Assembly (NCBI RefSeq): GCF_027943255.1
Contig: NC_072894.1
Coordinates: forward strand, 82,685,601 to 82,749,600
Direction: 5' to 3'
DNA: 64,000 nt
From: Anastrepha obliqua
Lineage: Eukaryota > Arthropoda > Insecta > Diptera > Tephritidae
Part shown: positions 1-10,879 of the stretch, piece by piece
Layout: each line of letters opens with the position of its first letter
Position numbering within the stretch: the first letter of the stretch is position 1
The notes under the pieces: model-generated
What the model was told of the DNA's origin: nothing
Databases searched by the model: none
Seen by the model: only the letters and a program-made list of their open reading frames with translations
Translations under genes and position numbers: made by a program

Positions 1-835
1 TCATATAACTGAATAAAGGGCTGAGAGCCACATCACCTGTAATGCTTACGTTCTAGCTGGAGGGCTATTTGTTTGCCCTTACTTTTCGACCTCCCAGATT
101 GGGCTCATGTTGATCTACCTAACTCCATCTAAAGCGGGACGAGCTCTTCGTTCAACACGTATGATTTAGAATATTTTTCGTTGCTATCTGTAATTTCTTT
201 AACTGAACTTTTTTGTACCAGCTGCCGTTTTCTCTGCAAGGCACCTATGTATTGAAGTATGCCTGTATATTGTCATGTGCACTGGCGCGTTATAAAGCGT
301 CTAACAGTATGCATATATAAGAGTGTGTGTTTGTGTGATTAAATTGCGAAATTTGCATAAAATACTAATTTAGTTACTAGCAGGAACGATAGAACATTGT
401 TACCATCTTGCCCTTTTGTACTATTTAATTTTTTACTTCTGCACTCATTTCTCATTTTCTTTACTGCACGAACAAACAACTGTGCTGGCCATATAAGCTG
501 ATATATGATACATACTTGTATACAATATGTCTTTATATACATACAATACTTATGCATTTTCCGTGAAATTTCGCATGAAAATTAGGCCCTGAATTCTTAT
601 CTAGAACTTGAGGTTCGAGAATATATTTGTAGAATTTCTAGAGAGACTTAAATCAAATTGCATACGAACGCGTTGCATGACTCTAGCTACAATTACTACT
701 AAAAGGGGTTCTCCCTAGTTTTCAAGGAAGCGAGTTTGTCCACCAACTTAATCAATTTCTCGCACTTTTCCATTTTCTATTACATTAAAACTGTTGAGTC
801 TCTTTTGGCTCATCGTAAAAAAGTGAATGTAAGAA
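1..835. other. Non-coding AT-rich stretch
   Basis: I see no gene, RNA or recognisable repeat here. Only short open frames are present, with the base composition of the surrounding non-coding DNA. Confidence 0.5.
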
Positions 836-1045
836 AGTGTGGGGCATGCATTTTCGTCCTACAAACGGAGAGCTCATAGTCATGTGTCGCTACCGAAAGA
901 GAATTTACCTTAAGCAGAAATGCCGTCTTTGCTTTACCACCAATTTTTTATATCTTATTTCCATAGTGCGAATCGAACCCACGCCTTCAATTCGAACATT
1001 ATTCTGTGGATCGTTTTTTTTTTACAATTCACACTAAGCAAATTT
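836..1045 (-). repeat. Possible second SINE-like repeat, copy 1
   Basis: Read on the minus strand, the segment holds a pol III B-box-like stretch (gtgggttcgattcg, about 970-985). About 50 bases upstream is a weak A-box-like stretch. A run of shared blocks (tgtggggcatgc at one end, ttaccaccaa near the middle) recurs at 14269-14345, so the sequence is repetitive. No poly-A tail or target duplication was found. It could instead be a remnant of another transposon. Confidence 0.3.
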
Positions 1046-1652
1046 CCTAAATGCTACGATTTATTTGATTTCTAAACAATTTTCTTTCATTTCCGTTTCT
1101 TCTTTTTCTCTTCCTAAATAGAAACATTTCTCAGCTATTTTATTTTCCGTGTTGCTTGCAATTTCTACCCTTTCACAAGACATTTTCTTTTTCCATTTTT
1201 CTTTTAAAATTTTCTATCTGTTTTTCTTATTTTCCTTGCTTCCTAATAAAATTTTCCTTTCGACAGAGTTCCCTGTTCAAAAGAAAAAATGATCCACTTT
1301 TTAATATGGCTGCGGCAACATTATTTATATTTATTTGTTATTTTTTATAGTTTATTCATGCAAATTGCGTTGCCGTTCGTTAAAATGAAATAAAAATAAA
1401 TTAGAATTTTTTAACAAAAATGCTACTATCGTGCTGTAACATTGAAGTAAGTGATGGCTAAATACACCGACGGAGGGCAGGAGGAACAAAGCAATCGATA
1501 ACTGGGGCTAATATCGTCGACTTGGGCACCACTGCATGCATTATTTATGGCCACATTTTGCTGGTCTCTTCGCCAGTTGCCATGTTGTTCTTATTATTGT
1601 TTTTGCTATTATTGTTGTTTTTGTTCTTTTTGTTTTCCTATTCTTATTGCAG

Positions 1653-1833
1653 CAAAAACTTTTCCACCCAACCCTATACGTGTCTATGTGCATACATACA
1701 GGAGTATCTGCCGTTAGTGGAACGTGGTGCCATGCAACGCAATACCCGTGGCGTGGTAACAGAGTTTGGTGGTGGTGGTGGTGGTGGTGATGGTATTATC
1801 GAAAGACAAATGCATTTAAGTGAAAAATTGTAA
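1653..1833 (+). CDS. Candidate terminal coding exon, product unknown
   Basis: A long pyrimidine tract ends in ttcttattgcag at 1652, and a second usable acceptor (catacatacag) ends at 1701. Both lead into the same open frame, which begins EYLPLVERGAMQRN at 1702, passes through a seven-glycine run coded by GGT repeats (1768-1788), and stops at TAA, 1831-1833. A variant poly-A signal (attaaa) follows about 60 bases downstream. The codon choice before the glycine run looks coding (GTG, CGT, GGC). No domain was recognised. It would be the last exon of a plus-strand gene whose earlier exons lie outside the window to the left. A chance open frame cannot be excluded. Confidence 0.4.
1768..1788. repeat. 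GGT trinucleotide repeat, seven units
   Basis: Seven perfect GGT units lie inside the candidate terminal exon. In that exon's frame they read as polyglycine, so the tract may be length-variable in a coding context. Confidence 0.8.
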
Positions 1834-2077
1834 AATGGAAAGCCAGCTATAAATTTAGTTTGGACTTGAATGTATTACCATATGCTTCATTAAAAGCTCT
1901 CGCAGCGCATAATGTTGTTGATGAATACCTATGATTTGTATTGACAGAAAATTATGAAAAAAAATTGAAATGGAAAAAAAATATTTGTGCACCAGGAAAC
2001 TAATATTGATTTGCCCACTAATTTTAAAATTTTTAAAGATTCTAATGTTACACTAGTATATATATATTTATACATAT

Positions 2078-3315
2078 AAAGGGTGATTTCTTAAGAGATA
2101 TAGGAAAGTTTTTCAAAAAAACACACGTAAAATTCAGAAAAATGCATGAAATTTTTATTTAAGTCGATAGTACAGTCCATATAATTTAATGTTTGAAGAT
2201 TATTTCATGCAAATGCTGACCGCGACTGCGCTTCAAATGGTCCATCCGCTTAGTCCAATTTTGGCATACTCTTTCCAATGTTTCGCACGGTATCTCACAT
2301 ATACATGCTTTAATGTTGTCTTCCAATGCGTTAATTGAAGCAGGTTTGTCTGAATAGACATGAGCTTTAACATAGCCCCACAAAAAATAATCGAAAGGCG
2401 TTATATCGCACGATCTGGGTGGCCAATTGACAGGTCCCGAAAGTGAAATAAAATGTTCACCGAACTCGCCTCTCAACAAGTCCATTGTTACGCGTGCTGT
2501 GTGGCAGGTGGCAACGTCTTGCCGAAACCACATGTCATGCAAGTCAAGGTCTTGCATTTTGGGCAAAAAAAAGTTGGATATCATTTCACGGTAGCGCTCA
2601 CCATTCACAGTTACGTTACGATTCGCAGCATCTTTGAAGAAGAACGGTCCAATGATACCTCCAACCCATAAACCGCACCAAACTGTGACCTTTTCTCGAT
2701 ACATTGGTAGCTCTTGCAATTCTTCTGGCTGATCCTCACTCCAAAATTGACAATTCTGTTTATTTACGTACCCATTGATCCAAAAATGAACTTCGTCGCT
2801 GAACACAATTTTTCGATAAAAAAGTGGATCTTCGGCCAACTTTCCAAGAGCCTATTCACCAAAAATTCTGCGTTGCGGTAGGTCGTTCGGCTTCAATTCT
2901 TACACCAGTTGTATTTTGAAAGGCTTCACACCTAAATCCTTTCGCAAAAATTTCCACGTTGTTGAGTAACAGAGGCCCAATTGCTGCGAATGGCGACGAA
3001 TCGATAATTGGTGGACATCATTAACACTGGCCGATACAGCTGCGATATTTTCTTCAGTTCGCACTCTACGTAAGCGTGTTGGTGGTTTGATGTCCAATAA
3101 TGTAAATTTGGTTCTACATTTAGTCACAATAGCTCGAATAGCCGCTTCAGTGGGTCGATTAAACTGTACATAAAATGGAAGAAGCGCGCGATAAATTTTT
3201 TAACAGAACACGCATTTGTATAATAAAATTCAATGATTTGCAAGCGTTGTTCGTTTGTAAGACGATTCACCTTGGTGACGATTTCAGGCTTTATCTCATT
3301 CCTCTTCTTACAACT
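2078..3315 (-). pseudogene. Decayed DD41D mariner-like transposase (family 1)
   Basis: This is a Tc1/mariner-superfamily cut-and-paste transposase relic read right to left. An N-terminal helix-turn-helix part (about 3290-2900) is followed, after frameshifts, by a 217-residue catalytic part (2839-2186). The catalytic part carries the first aspartate in FSDEVHF, the second in RQDVATCH and the third in TPFDYFLW. I count 41 residues between the second and third aspartates, the spacing of the DD41D group described from tephritid flies (rosa type). The usual glycine after the second aspartate is valine. The left end starts gggtgatttcttaagagata at 2081. The right end appears lost against the next fragment. 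Several frame breaks make it non-functional. Confidence 0.8.
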
Positions 3316-3760
3316 CCAAGGGGGCCAATTCGCATCGCGGTCACCGAACTCGGAGCACATAAGATCGATTGCGGCATGAGCTAGGTGGCATGACGCGCCA
3401 TTGCTGAAACCAAAGAACGTCCAAGTACATGTCTTTAAATTCCGCTCACAAAAAATCTTTTAATATACCTCTGCAGCGCTCACCGTGACCTAAATGGCGT
3501 TGGCCCAATGATGCCACCGCCTCTCGATGATAACGTGCTTTTTCTTCTTAATATGGTATCGCCACCGAGATGAAAATGGTTTTGACTTCTACATATCATT
3601 GACTTTGGAAATAAGTTTGCAATATTTCTCGACGTTGTTTAAGCGCAAAGCGAATCCTTTGGCTGCGCGGAGATGTGATGCTGACTTTCTGTCAAGATTT
3701 CCAGTGGCAAAGAGCTGTCACTCCCAAAGTAACGTAAGGTGAGAAAATACCATAAGGACC
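3316..3760 (-). pseudogene. Fragment of a second DD41D transposase
   Basis: Minus-strand reading gives scattered pieces of a DD41D catalytic domain, including a WFQQ motif (near 3410) and NWPPWSC (near 3320), the stretch just before the third aspartate. The fragment joins the family 1 element head to tail at about 3300-3315. It resembles 27690-27998: both contain a block near aagtttgcaatatttc. The outer edge ends near an accaccttgta motif that resembles a transposon terminus. It is heavily decayed, and which element inserted into which is not resolved. Confidence 0.5.
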
Positions 3761-3990
3761 ACCTTGTATATTTCTAATTATATACGAGAGTGCAACTAAT
3801 AAGCGGGGTCGCAGTCACTCGATATTGAGAGATATCTGCCTATCGTACTTAGCGAGGTAATTAAATAAATTATTGTAGAAAAATTATAGCAATTAATAAT
3901 AAAAAACAATAACTGTTACAAATTAAGTATTTCAAGATTTTAGGCCCTAGAAATATGCATTCGTACAAAGAAGAAAATAAATTTACTTAC

Positions 3991-4036
3991 TCTCAACATT
4001 GTTTTCACTGAATTTTTATTGTTCGAAACTTACCTG
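3991..4036 (-). promoter_or_regulatory. Canonical recursive splice (ratchet) site with downstream 5' splice site
   Basis: On the minus strand a pyrimidine tract runs into ttttattttcag and is followed at once by gtaagt (4028-4033), giving a zero-length exon CAG/GTAAGT. This is the known form of Drosophila ratchet points, which remove very long introns in steps. A second strong 5' splice site (gtaagtaaat, at 3990-3985) lies 43 bases further on, as expected if the site is first defined as an RS-exon (3991-4033). It would belong to a minus-strand gene with a large intron, possibly the one supplying the exon at 50925-51020. This is sequence inference only. Confidence 0.5.
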
Positions 4037-4403
4037 AAAATAAAAGAGAAAATGTCTATATTATGACATGTGATCATTTCTACCAAGTACTTGTAAAATA
4101 TTTAGATATTGAGGTTCTTAATAAGCAGTATTTTATATTAATTTCAGTGCCCTGGTGAACTATGCAAAAGTAGAACTTTGTGGTTTGAGATGGATATAGG
4201 TAGACACGTGAGTGGGAAAATGCTGAGTTTGATAGGTTGAATCGATTTCGTCGTATATATTTTTCTGTCCATCCGCCCACCTACCTATTCGCGCAGTCGA
4301 AATCTCTGGTGAATATTGAAATATCTTAATCATAAAATTAAGAAAGTACTCAAATTCTGTATATCAGATGATATGGGAGAAGAGGTGCTAGCAACCAGCC
4401 AAC

Positions 4404-4941
4404 TTGTTAGTGGAATTTTTCAGCTCCAATTTTGTTGTTGAGGATAGAAATTATTCGTCCGATTTCACTCATAACTTTAGCTCCGCTTTAAATTCTGATT
4501 CGTTTAGCCTTTCCACAGTTGATGTTATTACTGGCACTATCAATCTTAAAGCGTCTGTGGAAACAGAAATCGAGGGATCTCAGTTCTTTTATTGAAAAAT
4601 TGTCGTGCTTTAATTTTACAATAATTTTTACAAATAACTTTTAATTTGCCATTATCTTGTGGAATTTTCCTAGATGATTGGAAGTTTACCTCAATTAGCC
4701 CAATTCAGCCCTGAATTAGGGTAGTAGTAAGAATGATGCTCATAATTATATACCTATTTCTAAGCTATATACAGTGTTGAAACTTTTTGAGAGTAGCATT
4801 AAAGGTCCGATGTATTTTGCGTCAACATTTCTGATTCGCCACACTAACATGGCTTTGTTTCTAACCGCTCTACAGTTTCGAATCCTGCTGTTTTTAGTGA
4901 ATACTGTATTCTGTTTTTTTTCGATGGGTTTTAGGTTGATT
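4404..4941 (+). pseudogene. Jockey-like LINE ORF2, upstream part
   Basis: Plus-strand frames, with breaks, match the stretch between endonuclease and reverse transcriptase and the start of the RT of jockey-clade elements. A SLSTVDVITGTINLKAS stretch (about 4504-4555) is followed by a GIFLDDWK-type motif (about 4661-4690), a decayed YRPISKL block (about 4745), and a short run before the catalytic A motif. The reading stops at ggttttaggttgatt, where the SINE begins. It continues after the SINE at 5181, so the two segments are one interrupted element. No 5' untranslated region or ORF1 was seen, so the copy is probably 5' truncated. Confidence 0.6.
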
Positions 4942-4944
4942 GCA

Positions 4945-5180
4945 GCCGCCGTAGTCGAATGGGTTGGTGTGTGACTAACATTCGGAACTCGTAGAGAACG
5001 TAGGTTCAAATCTCGGCGAAACACCAAAATGAAGAAAACCATTTTTCTAATAGCGGTCGCCCCAATGGCAATGGCAAACCTCTGAGCGTATTTCTGCCAT
5101 GAAAAAAGCTTCTCATAAAAAACTATGTGTCGTTCGAAGTCGGCTTGAAACTGTAAGCTCCTCCATTTATAGAACAATAT
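4945..5180 (+). repeat. tRNA-headed SINE, copy 1 (inserted in a LINE)
   Basis: The element starts gccgccgtagtcgaatgg, an A-box-like sequence, and has a B box ggttcaaatctcg at about 5004-5016. The conserved SINE body follows: ctgccatgaaaaaagctt (5094-) and tcggcttgaaactgtaag. It lacks the last 60-80 bases present in the longest copies. It sits exactly between two halves of an RT reading frame, and no convincing target duplication remains. Confidence 0.75.
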
Positions 5181-5870
5181 CAATATCGTTTATACTGATT
5201 TCTCTAAAACTTTTGATACAATTTTCACTATTTTTAAGTTATCTTGTATGCGTTTTCGTCTAACAATAAACGGCATTTCCTCTGAACCTCTCCTCGTCTC
5301 TTCTAGTGTTTCCCAATGCGTAAACTCTGAATATCTCGCCGACGCCTTATAAGAAGTCTCATATTTTGTTTAGATGAAATGAAAGATCTTGGCGTTATTT
5401 TTTCGACTGACTTTTCATTTAATAGATATATAAGCTATTTTATTTTCAAAGCTTACTCGAAGTTAAGGTTTTGTTAGGCTTAGTTCCAAATTCACTGACG
5501 CTTACCCTCTAAAATTATTACATACGCCTTTCGTTCGTTCGCACTACTTTCATTTAGAGAGCAAGTCTTAAAATCTACATAAACAGAATTGAATGGATCC
5601 AAACAATTTCTTTAAGTACGCGCTACGTTCATTGAGTTTTGCTTAGCCAATTCCTATCTATCAGTCTCGTTGGCTTTTGACTAACCTAAAGTCTTTGGAA
5701 ATAAGAAGATCAGTCCTCATCGTTGCTCATTTCTTTTCGAAATAATTAATTTCAAAATACCACAGTGTAATCTTCGTAGCTCTTTACCTTTCTATGGAGA
5801 TAAATTTACAAATTTTTTGCTTAATATTCTTTTTGGTCGAGCTTAACTAGATTTTTTAACTGCAAAGAGG
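5181..5870 (+). pseudogene. Jockey-like LINE ORF2, catalytic and thumb part
   Basis: The reading resumes with YTDFSKTFDTI (about 5186-5220), the catalytic A motif of reverse transcriptase. It goes on to the thumb region of jockey-type elements: EMKDLGVIF (about 5377-5403), a KAYSKL block, an RIEWIQ-like block (about 5590) and YLSVSLA (about 5655). Stops and frameshifts break it throughout. The RT YADD motif falls in a deleted or unreadable part. The end near 5870 (LLNILFGRA) matches the C-terminus of such elements. It is a dead 5' truncated copy. Confidence 0.6.
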
Positions 5871-7324
5871 TGACCATTCGGTTGTCGGCGCAACAAGTAG
5901 TTAAAGTTAAATTTGAGATATCTTAATGAAACTTAGTACAAATGATAAATTAGCATGAAAGAGTTGCCTTTTGAAATGACCGAAGACGGTCAAATACCAC
6001 ACGACGACAGTAACGAAAAAATGAGCGATATCAAGAAAAGAGTATGATTACAGCAAAATTTGGAAACATGGGCGCAGCATTACCTACAAACAAAATATTC
6101 GATTTATTTCAAGTTAAAAAAAATAACATATCTTAGAGATATATCGGTTTTCATTCCCTAAACCATATTAAATAATCTAATTTCGCTGCCAATCTGTGAT
6201 AAACAAATGCCGATTTTTCGTTGAGATCTATGCAATAGATTACAAGATATTGGAATATATTTACACATGCGCTCTACCACACCGACAATAAAATGTTAAT
6301 TATAGTGCATAGCAAATTGATCGATTAGTGCTAAAAATATTTTATCACATCCTTAAATATGACACTCCCAATAATTGGCCAAAAAGGCCTCAATTGAGCC
6401 GTACCACACTTCATACTTACTTGCATACATTTCTTTAGCAATAAAATACTAATAACGCCGGCATAGTGAAGAAATAAATGTAATAGTAATAAAATTCAAC
6501 AGAAAAGAAAAACACAAAAAACAATCAACCGTAGCGACAAAATGTTTAAAGAGTACAGCAAAATTCACGTACAAATATAAAAGCAAACCGATGCATACAC
6601 ATGGACGTACATATTTCGAGCAAAAGCCATAAATAATAACTCGCAAAAATGATAAATTGCCAACTGCACATAATTATGCAATTAAAGTTTGTTCGAAGTA
6701 TGGCCCAATGTGGCTGTGGCTACGGGTGCAGTTGTGCTTCTTGCCTTATTGCTGTCATAAACTTCTGGCTGTTGCATGCTACATACAAATTGTGTGACGG
6801 TACGGCCAGAAGAAATTACTGTGCCACAGTTGTTTATTGGTTGTTTGGTTGGTCGACAATTGCAAGACGGTTACTCGCCTGGGCACTGTTTTCTGGTTCG
6901 TTACTTTTGCTAAAGTTTTACTTTTCCTTCTCCTCTTCCATTCGATGGTGTATTAGTTTTTCTAATTATTATTATTATTATTAGTGTTGCTTATTTTGAT
7001 CTTTGAATGACTATAGAAGCAAGGAATCAGTATATGAAAATACTTCGTTCTCCTCTTGGAACAATTTCAGTAGTCCACTTAGGCTCGAAGTATAAGCAAC
7101 AGTTTAGTTGGCTAGCACCCTTGTTGAACCACTCGATAGCTATGATGAAGTAGATTTAGAGTATAGAAAAAAACTATTTCCATATAAACCCGAAGTTCTC
7201 ACAGCAGCTGCAGCAACATCGAAAAGGCATTGCCCATTTCTCTATAAGGCAATGCCCAGCTAGCAAGCGAACATGAGGTGAACGGGATGGGACTGGGCTC
7301 CATCTTTTTTATTATATAATTCTT
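5871..7324. other. No recognised gene
   Basis: AT-rich sequence with a short TTA run at 6967-6982. The open frame at 6649-6984 has no recognisable domain and ends in that run, so I do not call it. No transposon ends were recognised. Confidence 0.4.
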
Positions 7325-7712
7325 CTTCTACAATAGATTAGCCCAATTATCGCTTAAGCGATTTTGGCCGAGTTTTACAAAGCACACCAGTCGTTTCTAC
7401 CTCACGCTAACCGTCGCTATCTGGACATATCAAGTGAAGCCGAGCGCTTCTTCAGTTAATCTTTCCAATGAAAGGAGTCGTTTCTCTTCCTCTGCTACTA
7501 ACGGCAACTACCGCATAATAACTCCTTAGCCAGTGGATTCGCCGGATCTTTACTCACTGTACTACTCGTATATCTATGTCCCCATAAAGTGAATAGAGCT
7601 AATTATCCCATTATCTGCGTGATTCGCATAGTCGAGATTCACAGATTTTGCCAACGTGCAAAGATCTCAAAATCTTACGCAGAATCTTTATCTCGAATAT
7701 TCTAAGGACCGT
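7325..7712 (-). pseudogene. 3' stub of a LINE (same family as 30310-32065)
   Basis: Minus-strand frames match the C-terminal tail of this LINE's ORF2: an FGPLRVG-like region, an IQRLRWLGHV-like region and the last coding block about alanine-leucine-leucine-asparagine-serine. The block next to the 3' end, cgcttaagcgattttggccg (about 7352-7371), is shared with 30355 and 59443. It is severely 5' truncated with several stops. Confidence 0.6.
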
Positions 7713-8132
7713 ACAAATTTATCAACTCCTTCTTTTTCAATGGGAATCAATCGTGCGTCCCTTAGAAGTTTTAGAAGTTCATTTTGCCATGTAATATATA
7801 TGTAAGTAGTTTTCCTCTTTGTCTCCCTTACTTGGGGCCGAAATAGTTCGGTAACAGAACGTGAAAAAATTTATATTCTCTGATCACAATCATTTTAAAG
7901 GGCATTTCCACTTTTTTTGCACTTTTTTTTATAACTCTACTAAAAATTTTAAAACATTAACCTTCATATAGTTTTGAAAGCCGAAAAAGGCAAACAATTT
8001 CAATCACTCGAAACTCACTAGAGCATATTCAGTCCAAAGGGTAGCTACCGAGTGATTTTTAGTAGATCGTTATGCTGGTATTACTTTCTAAGCGAACGAT
8101 AATAGTAGAATTCGACTAATATTACTCCCTAC

Positions 8133-8192
8133 CTCTGCTAGAGTTGCCAGGAGCAGCTTAGGTCCCCAAAGGAGATTGGTGTATTTGGGCAG
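8133..8192 (-). CDS. Candidate internal or terminal exon, unknown protein
   Basis: The minus-strand acceptor is very strong (gtgttttcttttttag), and the possible donor is gcagag/gtaggg. The 60-base segment is open in one frame throughout, starting LPKYTNLLWGPK. Joined in phase to the possible exon at 8359-8414, the frame is instead AAQIHQSPLGT and then a stop at 8158-8160, which would make it a terminal exon. The two readings cannot be told apart here. No family was recognised. Confidence 0.3.
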
Positions 8193-8358
8193 CTAAAAAA
8201 GAAAACACATTGGCACAGATGAAAAAACGAACCCGGTTGCAGAAGTTATTCGAACGATGGCGATGATGAATTCTGGATGGAAAAACGTTTCGTACTAATG
8301 CGAAAATTCCGCAGTACTCTCGTCCAGCACTGATTGAGCTGACTTCAAACTCACTTAC

Positions 8359-8414
8359 CCAAAAGCAGACCACAGCTACGGAAGTAAACTCCAGCCCCTC
8401 TTTCACGAATTAAG
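8359..8414 (-). CDS. Candidate exon upstream of 8133-8192
   Basis: A 56-base minus-strand segment lies between a moderate acceptor (aagtttgtcag) and a perfect donor (gtaagtgag at 8358-8350). Only one frame is open, reading IRERGAGVYFRSCGLLL. The distance to the next acceptor is 166 bases, a plausible small fly intron. Without homology this could be chance pairing of splice-like sequences. Confidence 0.3.
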
Positions 8415-8789
8415 CTGACAAACTTACGTTCAGTCATTATGTATGAATCAATCTAAGTATGTATGAAACTATTTTAAGCAAATTTTTAAATATTCCAACC
8501 TGCAAATTGCTTCAAGTCATTCAACTTGCACAAGTAATTTTTGTGTAATGCATAAATGTACAGGCGTGATTTAATTTTGATGCATCAACCTGTCGTGTTG
8601 CCCAGATTCTTCACGTATTGAAGCAGCAAAACAAGAGAAAATGAACCAATAAAATTTATATGAAAAAATGAGAAAAATTGCAACAAAATTATGCCAATTT
8701 ATGTACGCATCCTGTCAAAGGCAGCAACAACATCAACCAACAACACAAGCAGCAGCAACGAAAATAACGCGAAAAATAAAATATTTACA

Positions 8790-8825
8790 ACAAAAACAAA
8801 GCAACAAAAACAAAGCAACAAAAAG
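8790..8825. repeat. aacaaagcaacaaa short tandem repeat
   Basis: The unit aaaacaaagcaac is repeated about two and a half times within A-rich DNA. Confidence 0.6.
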
Positions 8826-8861
8826 AGCATAGCAATATCATCAGGAACATGAATAAGCAGC

Positions 8862-9002
8862 CGTTGCCAGCAATGGCGACAACACGGGCGAAGAGTGCTC
8901 CGGTGATGGCGACGGCGACAGAGGTGAATACGACAACGACAGCAATGACGATGACGGTGCTGATGCCGATGACTATGGCCACGTCGCATCGTCATTGGCA
9001 AC
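8862..9002 (+). CDS. Possible acidic exon, or a cryptic GAC/GAT repeat
   Basis: A 141-base segment that is clearly more GC-rich than its surroundings lies between a weak acceptor (aataagcag) and a possible donor (gtaatt). One frame is open and very acidic, for example GDGDGDRGEYDNDSNDDDGA. The trinucleotide periodicity may only reflect an imperfect GAC/GAT repeat, which would give open frames by itself. The pyrimidine tract is poor, so I rate this low. Confidence 0.2.
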
Positions 9003-9129
9003 GTAATTGCAACGTTGCAGCATTGTGTGTTGTGGTAATTGCATATTTACCTCGAAAATTGCATTTAATTGAGCTTTTTGCGCGCATTTCCACCTATTAT
9101 ACATACTATAGATACATATGTACGTAGGG

Positions 9130-10220
9130 TTATGTATACACGTATATACATATATGAGGTTTGCTAAAAAAAAGGTGACTTTTTCTTTTTCTGAAAAAAT
9201 TTATTTATTAATCAAGAACTGTTTCGTTCCATTCAAAGTAATTTCTCCCAAATATACAAAACTTGCAACTAAAAAAACAAAACAACCAAAAAAATTAAGA
9301 AAACCGAATGTAAGCGATACGCCAAATATGAAAAGGCACCTTTTTTGAGCATTTCTCGCACCTACTTTTATGTATGTTTCTTTACAAGTATTTGTAGCGT
9401 TGGGCCTTGTCCAAAACATAAAATTATTGCAATGCTCTATAAGCTTTATTAAGTATTTCCTTTTGTTGTTTGTCAGCGTAAATATGATAAAAAATTTTAG
9501 CTGTAATGGCATTGCGAAAATTCGGTATGTCTTGTCTCCAAGCAATGCCAGCAGCACCGGAAGGTCCACAGGAATGCACTTACACACATACATAAGTACA
9601 TTCCACATAAAAATATGCAAGTTCACATTATTAAATGAATTATTTTTGTAAGCCATTTTTATTTCTTTGTATTTAACATTTTCCAATTTTAAGTTCGCAT
9701 GCGATTTTCAAAATATCAGGTCTTCCTGTTCTTTAGTTTATTTATCATTTTTTTGGTCATGTGGTTTTTGTGCATAAAATGCAAAAAATTCATCTTTTCA
9801 TGTTCACATCGAGGGCTATGTATGCATGTGTGTACATGTGTAGATACACTCCATATGCATTAATGTGCTTCTATGTATAATCATGCGTACAAAGGCTGTA
9901 ATGGCATTTTATGTTTAATTCACTCTTTCACACCCACACTGTGCCACACATGCTAGTGTATGTGCGTAATATGGCATATACGTACATATATAATAAAATA
10001 CATATTTATATTCATATCCCGAATACACACACTCCTCTCGGTAAGTATGAATATCTATACATATATTACGTTTATGTATATGTGTACATTGTGCATATAT
10101 GTGTGGGCGCGTGTATTTTGTAATTGTGTGTCCGTATGAATTATTAAATTTAATTTTCTGCATTCGCTCTATACCGCGTTCATTTAACCCTGCACACTCT
10201 CTTACGCCCACATCTTCTTC
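9130..10220. other. Microsatellite-like ATAC/GTAT-rich DNA
   Basis: Many short runs of tatgta, acacat and gtgtat. No gene or transposon was recognised. The 161-residue minus-strand frame at 9201-9686 has no known motif and strongly biased residues, and was not called. Confidence 0.4.
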
Positions 10221-10227
10221 GTTGCAG

Positions 10228-10366
10228 CACTAATGTGTTGCAGAAATGCTCCACAACAGCCATAACCGCAACCTACCTACCTCCTCGTAATCCAGAATGG
10301 TGGTTGGACGGCCCATTTCGTCAGTGCCCTGAGTGTACATACAAGTGCACATATATACGGTTATAA
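10228..10366 (+). CDS. Candidate terminal exon, unknown protein
   Basis: A strong acceptor (catcttcttcgttgcag) ends at 10227. After one base that completes a codon, the frame is open for 45 residues to TAA at 10364-10366. It contains a tryptophan and proline rich stretch (LPPRNPEWWLDGPF) and four cysteines near the end (QKC, QCPEC and YKC). Codon choice in the first two thirds looks coding. A donor-like gtaatc lies at about 10291, so only the first part may be used. I do not recognise a family. Frames of 45 codons occur by chance in this DNA, so the call is tentative. Confidence 0.35.
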
Positions 10367-10879
10367 ACTTGCAACTACTATACTTATGTATATATTATAT
10401 ATATATATATATGTATACACGCATGCACATATTTGCAAATGGTCTCGATTGTGGTTTGTGGCATGGCGATCCTTTTGTGTCTGGCAATTAATTTTAAATT
10501 GGGTGTAGTTTCTTGTGCGTAAAATAACTGAATTTTGAGTGTATTTTTAATTATTAATATTTCTTCTAGGCATACATAAATATATATTACTTGCGACCAT
10601 GCAGTCCTAAGTACATGCAGGTATGCATCTGTATGAAAATGCGAGTGCAATAAGAAGAAAAATTTAATTTGTTGGTGGAGAAAATATCATTGCTATAATA
10701 TGAAGTAATTACGGTAAAAATGCAAAACTTATGTTGAATGCAGAAATTTCAGAATATTTATATGTATTTATGTACCCTCTCGGAGTATGGTGCGGAGCAT
10801 AAAGGAAACAAAGCCTTAACAGACATTAGAATATGGTTCGAATGGTGATTCTTCCAGAATCCAACTAGCGCTTCCGTAC

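Noticed and set aside
6415..6420. gtaagtatg donor-like sequence on the minus strand
   Set aside because: It lies in a tacttacttgcatac microsatellite-like context, and only a 12-base segment separates it from a weak acceptor.
9201..9686. 161-codon minus-strand frame
   Set aside because: Low complexity with phenylalanine, lysine and leucine bias from AT-rich DNA, and no motif.
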